Assembly: GCA_001701065.1 (NCBI GenBank)
Contig: DAAL01000223.1
Location: 1-15,336, forward strand
Direction: 5' to 3'
DNA length: 15,336 bases
Source: Bacteroidales bacterium GP4
Lineage (GTDB): Bacteria > Bacteroidota > Bacteroidia > Bacteroidales > Muribaculaceae
The notes under the pieces were generated by a model. The model searched no databases. It was not told where the DNA came from and was given only the letters and a program-made list of their open reading frames with translations. Positions 1 to 6,941 of the stretch are shown in pieces (positions within the stretch are counted from its first letter, which is position 1; every line of letters starts with the position of its first letter). A program made the position numbers and the translations under genes.

Positions 1-398
1 CGTTCAAGAGCCTCTTCAAATATGGGCATGTAGTAAAGGCTCATTCCGAGCATGTTTTCCACAAGCTGCCGGCGGCGCTGGGTGTACATGTCGATGTAAG
101 ATCTCACAACCTGATTGTAAGGCATCTCTATGGTGGTGGGAATTTGGCTAAGACGCTTGATGTAAACTTCATCGGTCTCCTTCACCACGGGTGTATTGTC
201 AAAATTGGTGTTCAGGACAGTGTAATTCTGCAGATACCAATTTTGCAGCATCTTGTGGGTATCGGTTTCAAAACTTTCAGGGTAGATGATTGAATGATCG
301 GTAATCGACTCCTTCAATGTCAGGATATTGGGTGCTGCCGCGGCTGTCAGCGCAGTACAACTCAATATCAGTCCTTGTAATAACTTTTTCATTGTCAT
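1..398 (-). CDS. MltD-type lytic transglycosylase, N-terminal part (3' end outside window)
   Basis: The reverse strand from 398 to the left edge is open and gives about 132 residues beginning MTMKKLLQG; the rest lies beyond position 1. A hydrophobic signal peptide covers roughly residues 3-23, ending in an Ala-rich stretch before PNILTL, so export to the periplasm or outer membrane is expected. Later come IEMPYNQVVRSYIDMYTQRR and MLGMSLYYMPIFEEALER, which matches the segment leading into the soluble-lytic-transglycosylase domain of membrane-bound murein transglycosylase D homologues in Bacteroidota. Such enzymes cleave the MurNAc-GlcNAc bond of peptidoglycan to anhydro-muropeptides; the catalytic glutamate would lie outside the window. 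An in-frame ATG at 392 (MKKLLQG) is an equally good start. The gene follows the DUF5683 gene by 13 bases, and parA-parB-DUF5683-transglycosylase is a familiar Bacteroidales order. The family call rests on the N-terminus and on context. Confidence 0.75.
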   Translation of the reverse strand, partial: MTMKKLLQGLILSCTALTAAAAPNILTLKESITDHSIIYPESFETDTHKMLQNWYLQNYTVLNTNFDNTPVVKETDEVYIKRLSQIPTTIEMPYNQVVRSYIDMYTQRRRQLVENMLGMSLYYMPIFEEALE

Positions 399-411
399 TA
401 GTGATTAACGG

Positions 412-1341
412 TTAGAAATTAAAAGCCCACTGCACCCCTACACTTGGAAGAGAGCTTCGGCTGTCGGGGATTAAAGTGGGGTACACCTGCACCGAAAGGT
501 CAGGCGAAATGTCAAAGTGGGCAAGCGATGCATCCACATAAGCATCGACCATTGCCACGAGATATACTCCCACCATGCATATTATGCAGAGGTCGCGGTA
601 GCGACGGTAGTAGTCTTTTCTTGCTTTGAATGTTTTTTCCATCCAAGTGCGATTAAGCTGCTCTTCCTTGGTGTTTGGCGGATAAAAGTCCATGTAGCTC
701 TTGGTTGTGGGGTCATTGTCCATCAAGTCACGGTAAGCCTGAGTGTAGTCGTCAAGCATCTTGTTGTTCCAGCTTGTGGCATAGGCAAGACCCATGAATC
801 CGCCTATTACTATAGGAAGTTTCCAGTAGCGGCGGTTGTATAGCTGTCCGAGGCCGGGGCACAGGGCTGACATCCACAGTGCGCGGTTAGGATCGGGGTT
901 GAAGTCGCGGACCACGTAATCCGGGTCAATCTCCTCTTTCTCATGTACTACAGGCGGCACAAAAGCCGGTTCTTCGGGCTGTGAGGCAGTGGTGTCGGGA
1001 GCTACCGGAACATCCCCTACAAACTCTACCGACAGGCTGTCGTTGGCATAGTCTATCGAGTCGCCTTGGATAAGCACTCTTGTGTGCCTCGGTGATTCTA
1101 TCCACATGGTGTCAGGGAATGCCTCAAGCTGCTCGGGTGACAGAGTGGATACTGAATCAGGCATTTCGACCGGAGCGGGAAGTGATGCAGCCGGTTCGGG
1201 AACGGGAGGTTGAGGGACGTTATCGTCGTTGGCTGACAACAAGGAGAAAGGAAACACCAACACGAATATTAGCATTATCGCCAATACCCGTGTAGCAAAA
1301 TCAAGAGGTTCCTCGTTATGTCGTGAGCGGTTTATCTTCAT
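412..1341 (-). CDS. DUF5683 domain-containing envelope protein
   Basis: A 309-aa protein of unknown biochemical function. Residues 16-37 form a hydrophobic signal or anchor (AIMLIFVLVFPFSLLSA). A Pro/Glu-rich, low-complexity linker runs from about 41 to 147, and the DUF5683 domain fills about 148-309. The domain hallmark, ALWMSALCPGLGQLYNRRYWK, spans 154-174 and leads into a hydrophobic segment (176-190). A charged, Tyr-rich stretch follows (196-250), then a second hydrophobic segment ending in VDAYVDASLAHFD (251-277). The C-terminus resembles a short beta-rich, outer-membrane-like ending (VGVQWAFNF), which is only suggestive. The start ATG overlaps the parB stop (ATGA, 1338-1341), so translation is probably coupled to parB. 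Membership of the parAB/lytic transglycosylase operon hints at a role in envelope growth or segregation; that is inference from context. Confidence 0.85.
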   Translation of the reverse strand: MKINRSRHNEEPLDFATRVLAIMLIFVLVFPFSLLSANDDNVPQPPVPEPAASLPAPVEMPDSVSTLSPEQLEAFPDTMWIESPRHTRVLIQGDSIDYANDSLSVEFVGDVPVAPDTTASQPEEPAFVPPVVHEKEEIDPDYVVRDFNPDPNRALWMSALCPGLGQLYNRRYWKLPIVIGGFMGLAYATSWNNKMLDDYTQAYRDLMDNDPTTKSYMDFYPPNTKEEQLNRTWMEKTFKARKDYYRRYRDLCIICMVGVYLVAMVDAYVDASLAHFDISPDLSVQVYPTLIPDSRSSLPSVGVQWAFNF

Positions 1342-2225
1342 CTTTTTATCGTGTCAAACAATGCAATCAACCTTGCAAGTTCATCCTCATTGCTGAAAGG
1401 GAATGTGATTTTCCCTTTCCCTTTGGGGTTACAAGTAAACTGAACTTGAGTGTTGAATGATGAGCTAAGATGCTGTTTAAGTATTTCGTATTCTTTGTTG
1501 GTGGCTGATGCCGGACGGGAAGGCGGCGGTGTCTTTCCCGATTCGTCGGCTTTCTGGTAACTTTTTGCGAGTTCCTCCACTTTCCTCACTGACAGTCCGT
1601 ACTTTATTATTTCGTTGTAAAGCTTCAACTGCAGCGATGGCTTCTCTATCGTAAGCAGCGCACGGGCGTGTCCCATGTCCACTCGCTTGTCGCGTAGCCC
1701 TAACTGTACCTCGGCGGGCAGCTTTAACAGGCGCAGGAAGTTGGCTATAGTGGCACGTTTTTTACCGATGCGTTCGCTGAGCCGTTCCTGGGTTAGGCTA
1801 TACTGGTCGATGAGTTTTTTGAATGTAAGCGCTATTTCTATTGCGTTGAGGTCCTCGCGCTGAATGTTCTCGATGAGAGCCATCTCAGTGAGTTCGCTCT
1901 CATTGGCTGTGCGTATATAAGCCGGCACCGATGAAAGCCCCGCTTTTATGGCGGCACGGTAACGTCGTTCGCCGGCTATTATCTGATAGGAGTTTGGTCC
2001 GGTCTTGCGCAGCGACAGGGGCTGGATTATACCTAATTCGCGAATGGATGAAGCCAGTTCGTCAAGAGCTTCTTCATCAAAAGTTGAACGCGGCTGTTCG
2101 GGATTGGGGGCTATGAGGCTAAGTTCAATGTCGTTTATTGCCGATGAGCCTCTTGCCGGCACATCGTCCATCGAGATCAGAGAATCGAGTCCTCTACCCA
2201 GTGCATTTCTTTTCGGCGTTGACAT
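1338..2225 (-). CDS. parB: Chromosome partitioning protein ParB
   Basis: A 295-aa ParB/Spo0J-family CTPase clamp that loads on parS sites and works with ParA to segregate the replication origin. The N-terminus has the short Arg/Leu motif of chromosomal ParB (ALGRGLDSLI, 8-17), which is expected to contact ParA. The ParB/Srx nucleotide-binding domain follows, with APNPEQPR (39-46), the CTP-binding GERRYRA motif (85-91) and ENIQREDL (119-126). The central helix-turn-helix region lies near 144-170 (LTQERLSERIGKKRATI), with MGHARALL at 184-191. A Pro-rich linker (about 230-242) leads to the C-terminal dimerisation domain, which ends LARLIALFDTIKR. Length and domain order are normal. It lies 6 bases after parA and overlaps the DUF5683 gene by 4. 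No convincing parS palindrome was found in the window. Confidence 0.96.
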   Translation of the reverse strand: MSTPKRNALGRGLDSLISMDDVPARGSSAINDIELSLIAPNPEQPRSTFDEEALDELASSIRELGIIQPLSLRKTGPNSYQIIAGERRYRAAIKAGLSSVPAYIRTANESELTEMALIENIQREDLNAIEIALTFKKLIDQYSLTQERLSERIGKKRATIANFLRLLKLPAEVQLGLRDKRVDMGHARALLTIEKPSLQLKLYNEIIKYGLSVRKVEELAKSYQKADESGKTPPPSRPASATNKEYEILKQHLSSSFNTQVQFTCNPKGKGKITFPFSNEDELARLIALFDTIKR

Positions 2226-2231
2226 AGCTGT

Positions 2232-3029
2232 TTATAATTGATTGTCCTGTGATGGTGCGGTAATTTTTCGGTGCTTTGCTATAAGCTCTTTGGCAAGCAT
2301 GGTGTGGCTTGTGGCTCCGCGGCTTTCGGAATCATAGAGTATTGCGGGAAGTCCGTGTGACGGTGCCTCGCTGAGTCGTATGTTGCGTGGGATTACGGTG
2401 TTGAACACCATGTCGCCGAAATGTCCTTTCAGTTCTTCGTAAATCTGGTTGGCGAGTCGGAGTCGCGCATCGTACATTGTCAACAGGAATCCTTCTATCT
2501 CCAGTCCCGGATTCAGCCGTGACTTAATGATGCGGATGGTGTTGAGTAGCTTGCTGATGCCTTCAAGGGCGAAATATTCAGCTTGCACGGGAATAATCAC
2601 AGAGTTGGCGGCAGTGAGTGCATTTACAGTAATCAGTCCCAGCGACGGGGAGCAGTCGATAAGTATATAATCATAAGAGTCAGCTACAGGCGCAATGACA
2701 TTCTGGAGCACCTTTTCCCTGTTGGGCTTGTTCACAAGCTCAAGTTCTGCGCCTGCGAGATCTATGCGTGAACCCACGAGATCAAGACCTTCGATGCAGG
2801 TGGACACCTGAGAGCCATCCAAGGGGTAGTCATCGACAAGGCATTCGTAGATCGATGACGACATGGATTTGGGGTCAATCCCGTACCCTGACGTGGCATT
2901 GGCTTGCGGGTCGGAATCGATGATTAGCACCTTCTTGCCTTGGGTTGCAAGCGAAGCGGCAAGGTTGATGGTGGTGGTGGTTTTACCCACACCGCCTTTT
3001 TGATTGGCAATTGCAATAATTTTACCCAT
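2232..3029 (-). CDS. parA: Chromosome partitioning ATPase ParA (Soj)
   Basis: A 265-aa deviant-Walker ATPase that forms ATP-dependent dimers on nucleoid DNA and moves ParB-bound origins. The deviant Walker A is KGGVGKTT (11-18), including the signature lysine K11. The A' motif is IIDSDPQAN (36-44) and Walker B is [11 protein letters not shown] (121-131, D125). The protein begins directly at the first beta strand ([10 protein letters not shown]), with no N-terminal HTH, so it is the chromosomal Soj type rather than a plasmid P1-type ParA. The start is well placed, because there is no room for an upstream extension before the AT-rich divergent gap. It is the first gene of the leftward operon parA-parB-DUF5683-lytic transglycosylase. 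A -7-like box TAACTTTG on the minus strand at 3083-3090 would give a leader of roughly 45 bases. Confidence 0.96.
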   Translation of the reverse strand: MGKIIAIANQKGGVGKTTTTINLAASLATQGKKVLIIDSDPQANATSGYGIDPKSMSSSIYECLVDDYPLDGSQVSTCIEGLDLVGSRIDLAGAELELVNKPNREKVLQNVIAPVADSYDYILIDCSPSLGLITVNALTAANSVIIPVQAEYFALEGISKLLNTIRIIKSRLNPGLEIEGFLLTMYDARLRLANQIYEELKGHFGDMVFNTVIPRNIRLSEAPSHGLPAILYDSESRGATSHTMLAKELIAKHRKITAPSQDNQL

Positions 3030-3082
3030 ATTGTGATTTTAGATAAGCTTTGGGAGAATATAGGAATTCTCTTACTACACTA

Positions 3083-3090
3083 CAAAGTTA
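3083..3090 (-). promoter_or_regulatory. Candidate Bacteroidota -7 box for parA
   Basis: On the minus strand these bases read TAACTTTG, a full match to the Bacteroidota -7 consensus TAnnTTTG. The box lies about 54 bases before the parA start. No clear TTTG or TTG stands 19-21 bases upstream, so the -33 element is weak or absent. The call rests on position and the single box. Confidence 0.45.
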
Positions 3091-3198
3091 ATTAATTATC
3101 TTTAAAGTAGGAATTAAATAGTGTGTTGAAAATGAGTTAAATGTTGATAAATGTGATATTTTGTAGATAACTGTGATACGATATTGGGGGAAAATGAG

Positions 3199-3206
3199 TA
3201 ATTTTG
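3199..3206 (+). promoter_or_regulatory. Candidate Bacteroidota -7 box for surE
   Basis: TAATTTTG matches TAnnTTTG exactly and lies 39 bases before the surE ATG chosen at 3245. Transcription would start near 3212, downstream of the in-frame ATGs at 3173 and 3194, which supports the shorter surE. No good TTTG occurs at the expected -33 spacing, so the evidence is one element only. Confidence 0.4.
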
Positions 3207-3244
3207 TGCATAATCAATATAATCGGGACAGCCCTTTTAACAAT

Positions 3245-4018
3245 ATGGATATGGAAAATCGACCTTTAATTCTTGTTACTAACGATGATGGAATTAATGC
3301 CCCCGGCATACATCGTCTTGTGGATTACGTGAAAGATATGGGCGACGTAGTTATGATTGCGCCCAAGGATCCGCACTCGGGGCAGTCATCGGCTATTTCG
3401 GTCAATAAAGTGCTGCAGATAACCCCTCAAGACGATTACAACGGAGCTAAAGCTTATTCCATAAACGGAACTCCGGTGGACTGCGTGAAGCTGGGGATGC
3501 ATGCCGTGCTGTCACGCAAGCCTGACCTCGTGCTTGCGGGAATAAACCATGGCTCCAATTCCGGCAATTCCATAATCTACTCCGGCACTATGGGTGCTGT
3601 CCTTGAAGGATGTATGCTTGGAATCCCTTCGATAGGGTATTCTTACCATAGCCATGACGAGAAGGCTGACCTCGAAGTGTGCCGACCGATAATACGGGAC
3701 ATCACCAGGAGGGTTCTTGACCAAGGACTTCCTAAAGAAATATGCCTTAACGTCAACTTCCCCCGCAACGGTGTTGTCAAAGGCTTTAAAGTGGTGAGGG
3801 CTGCCATGGGATTTTGGACTGAGGAGTATGCCGAGTACATTGATCCTCACGGACGACCCTTCTACTGGTTGACCGGTAAATTCTTTAACCAAGAGCCTGA
3901 TAATCCGGAAACCGACCTTTATTGGACCGACAGGGACTTCGCGTCGGTAGTGCCTTGCCGTCCCGATCAATCGGCGGTGTTCAATATCCCTTTAGTAAAG
4001 GAATTGCTTGAAAGCTAA
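3245..4018 (+). CDS. surE: 5'/3'-nucleotidase SurE
   Basis: A 257-aa SurE-family metal-dependent phosphatase that removes phosphate from nucleoside 5'- and 3'-monophosphates; a stationary-phase survival role is known in other bacteria. The N-terminal metal motif is LILVTNDDGINAPG, with D14, D15 and G16. S45 lies in PHSGQSSA (43-50) and N101 in AGINHGSNSG (98-107); these are the expected metal and catalytic positions. INGTPVDCVKLG (73-84) is also typical. The reading frame is open upstream to an ATG at 3173, but those residues (MIRYWGKMSNF...) do not look like SurE and lie upstream of or over the probable promoter. The start at 3245 (MDMENRP) is therefore preferred, with 3251 as alternative. 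It is divergent from parA and is followed 9 bases later by a small membrane-protein gene. Confidence 0.95.
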   Translation: MDMENRPLILVTNDDGINAPGIHRLVDYVKDMGDVVMIAPKDPHSGQSSAISVNKVLQITPQDDYNGAKAYSINGTPVDCVKLGMHAVLSRKPDLVLAGINHGSNSGNSIIYSGTMGAVLEGCMLGIPSIGYSYHSHDEKADLEVCRPIIRDITRRVLDQGLPKEICLNVNFPRNGVVKGFKVVRAAMGFWTEEYAEYIDPHGRPFYWLTGKFFNQEPDNPETDLYWTDRDFASVVPCRPDQSAVFNIPLVKELLES

Positions 4019-4027
4019 CTGCAACGG

Positions 4028-4447
4028 ATGAAAAAGGCAAAACGTTTAAAGATATGCGATTGGTCCCTGCTTATTGCTATGATATTGATGCTTGCATCAG
4101 GCATTCAACTCGAAGCTACAAGTAGCCGTGGCATATTATTTGTTTGCCTGCATATAATCATCGGATGTTGTTTCTTTGCGGACATCGTATGGCATCTGCA
4201 TTTACATTTCGGTTGGAAATCGTGGATTAAAAAGTTCAGTAAACAGAAATCCTCTATAACACGATGGCTTGTGATTTTTGCACTGCTGACAATTATAAGT
4301 GCTGTTGTGGCTGCCTTTCATTGGTTTAATTCGTATACACATTCTTCCGTTGGCGGAGTGCATGGCAAAATAGGATTCATATTTCTTGCCCTTGCAATCG
4401 TGCATACTGTAATACGCATAAAATTCTTCAAAAATAACAAAAAATGA
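4028..4447 (+). CDS. Small four-helix, histidine-rich membrane protein (DUF4405-like, possible b-type cytochrome)
   Basis: A 139-aa protein with four hydrophobic segments at about 12-28, 36-58, 79-99 and 112-132. Each end has basic residues (MKKAKRLK, KFFKNNKK), which suggests cytoplasmic termini. Histidines occur in or next to the helices: H42, H56, H58, H60, H98, H112 and H126. The layout, with a His-bearing second helix and a VHGKIGF-xx-LALAIVH pattern in the fourth, resembles DUF4405/flavinylation-associated cytochrome domains, where paired histidines are proposed haem ligands. No DUF4405 partner such as an FMN-binding flavinylated protein is adjacent, so the assignment is tentative. It starts 9 bases after surE, and its stop overlaps the start of the GNAT gene by 4 bases (ATGA), so the two are probably translated together. 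Confidence 0.6.
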   Translation: MKKAKRLKICDWSLLIAMILMLASGIQLEATSSRGILFVCLHIIIGCCFFADIVWHLHLHFGWKSWIKKFSKQKSSITRWLVIFALLTIISAVVAAFHWFNSYTHSSVGGVHGKIGFIFLALAIVHTVIRIKFFKNNKK

Positions 4448-4947
4448 CTGAACTTCGTCCATTTCAGCCTTCGGATGCCGCGGTGATTACGTCGTGGCTC
4501 AAAAGCGAGTACTTAATGCGGCAGTGGTGTGCCGACAGGTATGAACATTATCCCGTTACGCCTGATGACATGAATGCATATTACAAGCGATATATCGACG
4601 GACAACGCTCATGTGCCTTGACCATGGTGGATGGCGATGACATTGTGGGGTATATCACATTGCGCATTCCGTCAGATGATTCAAGGGAGCAGCGTTTGGG
4701 TTTTGTGATTGTGGATGATTCAAAACGTGGTCGCGGTTTAGGAAAGGCTCTTGTTTCGATGGCGGTAGAATACGCTTTCAGGACGCTTGAAGCTACGAAA
4801 GTGTCGCTTGGAGTTTTTGAGAACAATCCTTCAGCCCTCCATTGTTATGAAGCGGCGGGATTCCGGCGTGTTTCACGACCTGAGACAGAACATTACGAAT
4901 GTCTCGGCGAGACATGGAATTGCATCGAAATGGAATTGACTAAATAA
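4444..4947 (+). CDS. GNAT-family N-acetyltransferase
   Basis: A 167-aa single-domain Gcn5-related acetyltransferase that transfers acetyl from acetyl-CoA to an amine; the substrate cannot be read from the sequence. The N-terminus (TELRPFQPSDAAVITSWL) is the usual first strand and helix. The beta-4 strand region is REQRLGFVIV (81-90). The pyrophosphate-binding motif A loop is RGRGLGKAL (95-103), matching R/Q-x-x-G-x-G/A. The beta-5 to C-terminal region VSLGVFENNPSALHCYEAAGF (120-140) carries the conserved N and Y of motif B. This arrangement resembles RimJ/RimL-type enzymes. It overlaps the upstream membrane-protein gene by 4 bases and ends 6 bases before the convergent EFR1 gene, with no strong terminator between them. 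Confidence 0.9.
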   Translation: MTELRPFQPSDAAVITSWLKSEYLMRQWCADRYEHYPVTPDDMNAYYKRYIDGQRSCALTMVDGDDIVGYITLRIPSDDSREQRLGFVIVDDSKRGRGLGKALVSMAVEYAFRTLEATKVSLGVFENNPSALHCYEAAGFRRVSRPETEHYECLGETWNCIEMELTK

Positions 4948-4953
4948 CCGCTA

Positions 4954-5718
4954 TTATTGTTCCGAGGGGAAGCGGTATTGACCTTTTGCGCGTGTTTTGT
5001 TGCCGTATGCCACCGAGTGGGTAGGACAGCAGTGGTAGCATGCAAGGCACATCTCGCAATTGGCGTCCCATTCCGGATATTTGTCTTTGTTCCACGCTAT
5101 GTTGTTCATGGGACAGCTTTTTATGCACTTGCCGCATTTTATGCAAGTGCCGGTTAGCGCATGGAACGGCTTTGGCGACATGAGGTGGCGCATGAAAAAC
5201 GGATAAAAGCACGCTGTCTTAAGCCATTTGAAGCTTCCGGTGGTTACGTCGTCGCCGCGCCATCCGCTTTTTATTCGGGCTGTGATAGTCTTGATGCGTT
5301 CCGGTGCTTCGGAAAGTTTGGCGCGTTCCACCTCTTTGGAGTCGACATCGAACCCCGGCAACAGCACATAAGTGTTAGGCATAGTAACCGAGAACGTGGC
5401 GCATGGGTCCCAACCGCAGTCAGTGATAAGCTTTCGCCACATCAGGTGAGCCTCCCCAATGTCGTCGCCGCAGGTGCACACCATGTAGTTCTTCCTTCCG
5501 GACGAGGGTTGAGCGGATGCCAATGTCGTAACCGTGCGGCGTACTATTCCCGGGATTCCCCATGCGTAGACGGGAAACACCCATATGATTCGGTCTTCGG
5601 GAAGCGGTTGCGCAGAGATGCCGGAGGCAGTGATTTCGGCTACTTCCTCATTAAGCGTTTTCCCTAACGAACAAGCTACGAACCGGGAATTTCCGGTTCC
5701 GGAGAAGTATATCACCAT
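4954..5718 (-). CDS. EFR1-family flavodoxin/ferredoxin fusion protein
   Basis: A 254-aa soluble redox protein. The N-terminal flavodoxin-like half opens with VIYFSGTGNSR (2-12), the FMN-phosphate loop, and continues with WVFPVYAWGIPGIV (46-59). The C-terminal half has two classical 4Fe-4S motifs: C192, C195, C198, C202-P, then C221, C224, C227, C231-P. This is the order found in EFR1 proteins of anaerobes, presumed to move electrons between FMN and two iron-sulfur clusters; the physiological partner is unknown. The paired clusters fit an anaerobic organism. It starts only 2 bases after the stop of the DUF2027-Smr gene, so the two share a transcript and probably coupled translation. All eight cluster cysteines are present. 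The start MVIYFSGTG is the usual one for this family. Confidence 0.92.
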   Translation of the reverse strand: MVIYFSGTGNSRFVACSLGKTLNEEVAEITASGISAQPLPEDRIIWVFPVYAWGIPGIVRRTVTTLASAQPSSGRKNYMVCTCGDDIGEAHLMWRKLITDCGWDPCATFSVTMPNTYVLLPGFDVDSKEVERAKLSEAPERIKTITARIKSGWRGDDVTTGSFKWLKTACFYPFFMRHLMSPKPFHALTGTCIKCGKCIKSCPMNNIAWNKDKYPEWDANCEMCLACYHCCPTHSVAYGNKTRAKGQYRFPSEQ

Positions 5719-5720
5719 GG

Positions 5721-6758
5721 TTAGTGGATTGTGACTTGTGTTGCTCCGAATCCGTATTCTCTAAACGAAGCGTCTTGCACTTCGCATGATTTATAGCGGT
5801 AACGAAGCTCCTTGAGAAGGGCGTTGCGCAATACTCCTTCGCCTTTTCCGTGGATGAACACAATCTTTTGCCCTTTATGTTTTAAATGTTCCTGCATTAC
5901 TTTGTGGAATTCGGAAAGCTGCACATTCAGCATGTCGGTATTGGTGAGCCCGGCAGTGTTTTCAAGCAGTTCGTGGATGTGCAGGTCCACTTCTATCACG
6001 TTGGGTTTCGATGGCTTTTTCTCTATTTTTTTGGAATGGGGCTGTGAATCGTTCCGCTTTTTGGCGGCGATGGCTTCCTCCAGATTTCCGCTGTCAAACA
6101 CCATGCTCCGTTGAGGGATGTCGTTCTTCACTATGTCAAAAGTGAGCACGGGAGTGTCGAAATACACATTGTCACGGAAACAGTGGAGCTTGAAGAACTT
6201 GGTGTTGTCCACCGGGTATTCTACCGCTACCGGAGCTTTGAGTTTGAACTCCTTGTCGCGTTTAAACGCCACATATTGTATAGCCACTCGGTCTATCCCC
6301 TGCACTTGGTCGCGGGTCAGATGTTCAAGATGTTCCTGATAGTTAGGCTCTACAACTCCGGCAAATCGGGTCACCCAGTCGTGACCGTCGGCACGTGTGA
6401 GGTAGGTGAAATAGAGGAAATAGTTGGAATCGTTCACCAGGTAAGTGTCGTATTCGGTAGTGGTGAGGTGCTTGATTTCTTCAGGTTCATAGGCAAGCAC
6501 AATGTTGAGCTTGTCGCCTTCCGGAGTCTCTTCCACAGGTGCCGGTTCGGTTTTGGCAGATGTGACTGTGACCGGGGGCACATATTTGCTCTCTGTCTTT
6601 TTAGGTTGGTTTACGGGTGTCACCACCACGCATTCTTTCACCAGTACCGGAGTTTCAAATCCGTCATCTTCCACATAAGCGATATTGCCCTCGATTTTTG
6701 TGATTTTGCCGCCTCCCACTGAGTTGAGGAAACGCACGATGTCTCCTATTTGTGCCAT
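5721..6758 (-). CDS. DUF2027 and Smr domain protein (MutS2-like C-terminal nuclease domain)
   Basis: A 345-aa protein of the Bacteroidota DUF2027-Smr type. Residues 1-45 form a small beta-barrel-like module (MAQIGDIVRFLNSVGGGKI...AYVEDDGFETPVLVKE). A charged linker (46-82) leads into the DUF2027 beta-rich region (about 83-215). A Lys-rich linker (233-252) is followed by the Smr domain (about 254-345), with the signatures DLHIHEL (258-264), HGKGEGVLRNAL (303-314) and the end YGFGATQVTIH. Smr domains bind DNA or RNA and often have endonuclease activity; in MutS2 they act in ribosome rescue or in suppressing recombination. No MutS ATPase is present, so the nucleic-acid target is unknown. It is the first gene of a two-gene leftward operon with the EFR1 gene. 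Confidence 0.9.
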   Translation of the reverse strand: MAQIGDIVRFLNSVGGGKITKIEGNIAYVEDDGFETPVLVKECVVVTPVNQPKKTESKYVPPVTVTSAKTEPAPVEETPEGDKLNIVLAYEPEEIKHLTTTEYDTYLVNDSNYFLYFTYLTRADGHDWVTRFAGVVEPNYQEHLEHLTRDQVQGIDRVAIQYVAFKRDKEFKLKAPVAVEYPVDNTKFFKLHCFRDNVYFDTPVLTFDIVKNDIPQRSMVFDSGNLEEAIAAKKRNDSQPHSKKIEKKPSKPNVIEVDLHIHELLENTAGLTNTDMLNVQLSEFHKVMQEHLKHKGQKIVFIHGKGEGVLRNALLKELRYRYKSCEVQDASFREYGFGATQVTIH

Positions 6759-6847
6759 AATTTATATTTTTTCCGTGCTAATTTCGCAATAATTCGTGAT
6801 TTCTACAAATAAAAATGTCAAATAGCTCACTGATAGGGGCAATCGGT

Positions 6848-6878
6848 TTTGCCTATTGGGATTTTATGCCTAACTTTG
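6848..6878 (+). promoter_or_regulatory. Bacteroidota promoter for the DUF418 gene
   Basis: TTTG (6848-6851), 19 bases, then TAACTTTG (6871-6878) is a complete match to the Bacteroidota -33/-7 promoter. Transcription should start near 6885, giving a leader of about 57 bases. A bulged inverted repeat spans 6833-6856 (ATAGG, gg, CAA pairing with TTG, CCTAT) and covers the -33 element, so it could be an operator; that part is speculative. Confidence 0.75.
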
Positions 6879-6941
6879 CTTTACGAAAAAAGTTCTAACA
6901 TAATTAAAATTCATTTCCTGTAATAAAAAAGTAATCATCCG

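Noticed and set aside
517..843. Long open frames on the plus strand opposite the DUF5683 gene, and similar ones opposite parB, the Smr gene and the ATPase-TOPRIM gene
   Set aside because: They are antisense to clearly conserved proteins and show no recognisable domains or start context of their own.
3173..3244. Extended N-terminus of SurE starting at 3173
   Set aside because: The extra 24 residues do not resemble SurE, and the frame upstream overlaps the probable promoter, so the normal-length start at 3245 is preferred.
4947..4976. Hairpin ACCGCT/AGCGGT as a bidirectional terminator between the GNAT and EFR1 genes
   Set aside because: The stem is only 6 bp with an 18-base loop, extends into the EFR1 coding end, and has no clear U-tract.
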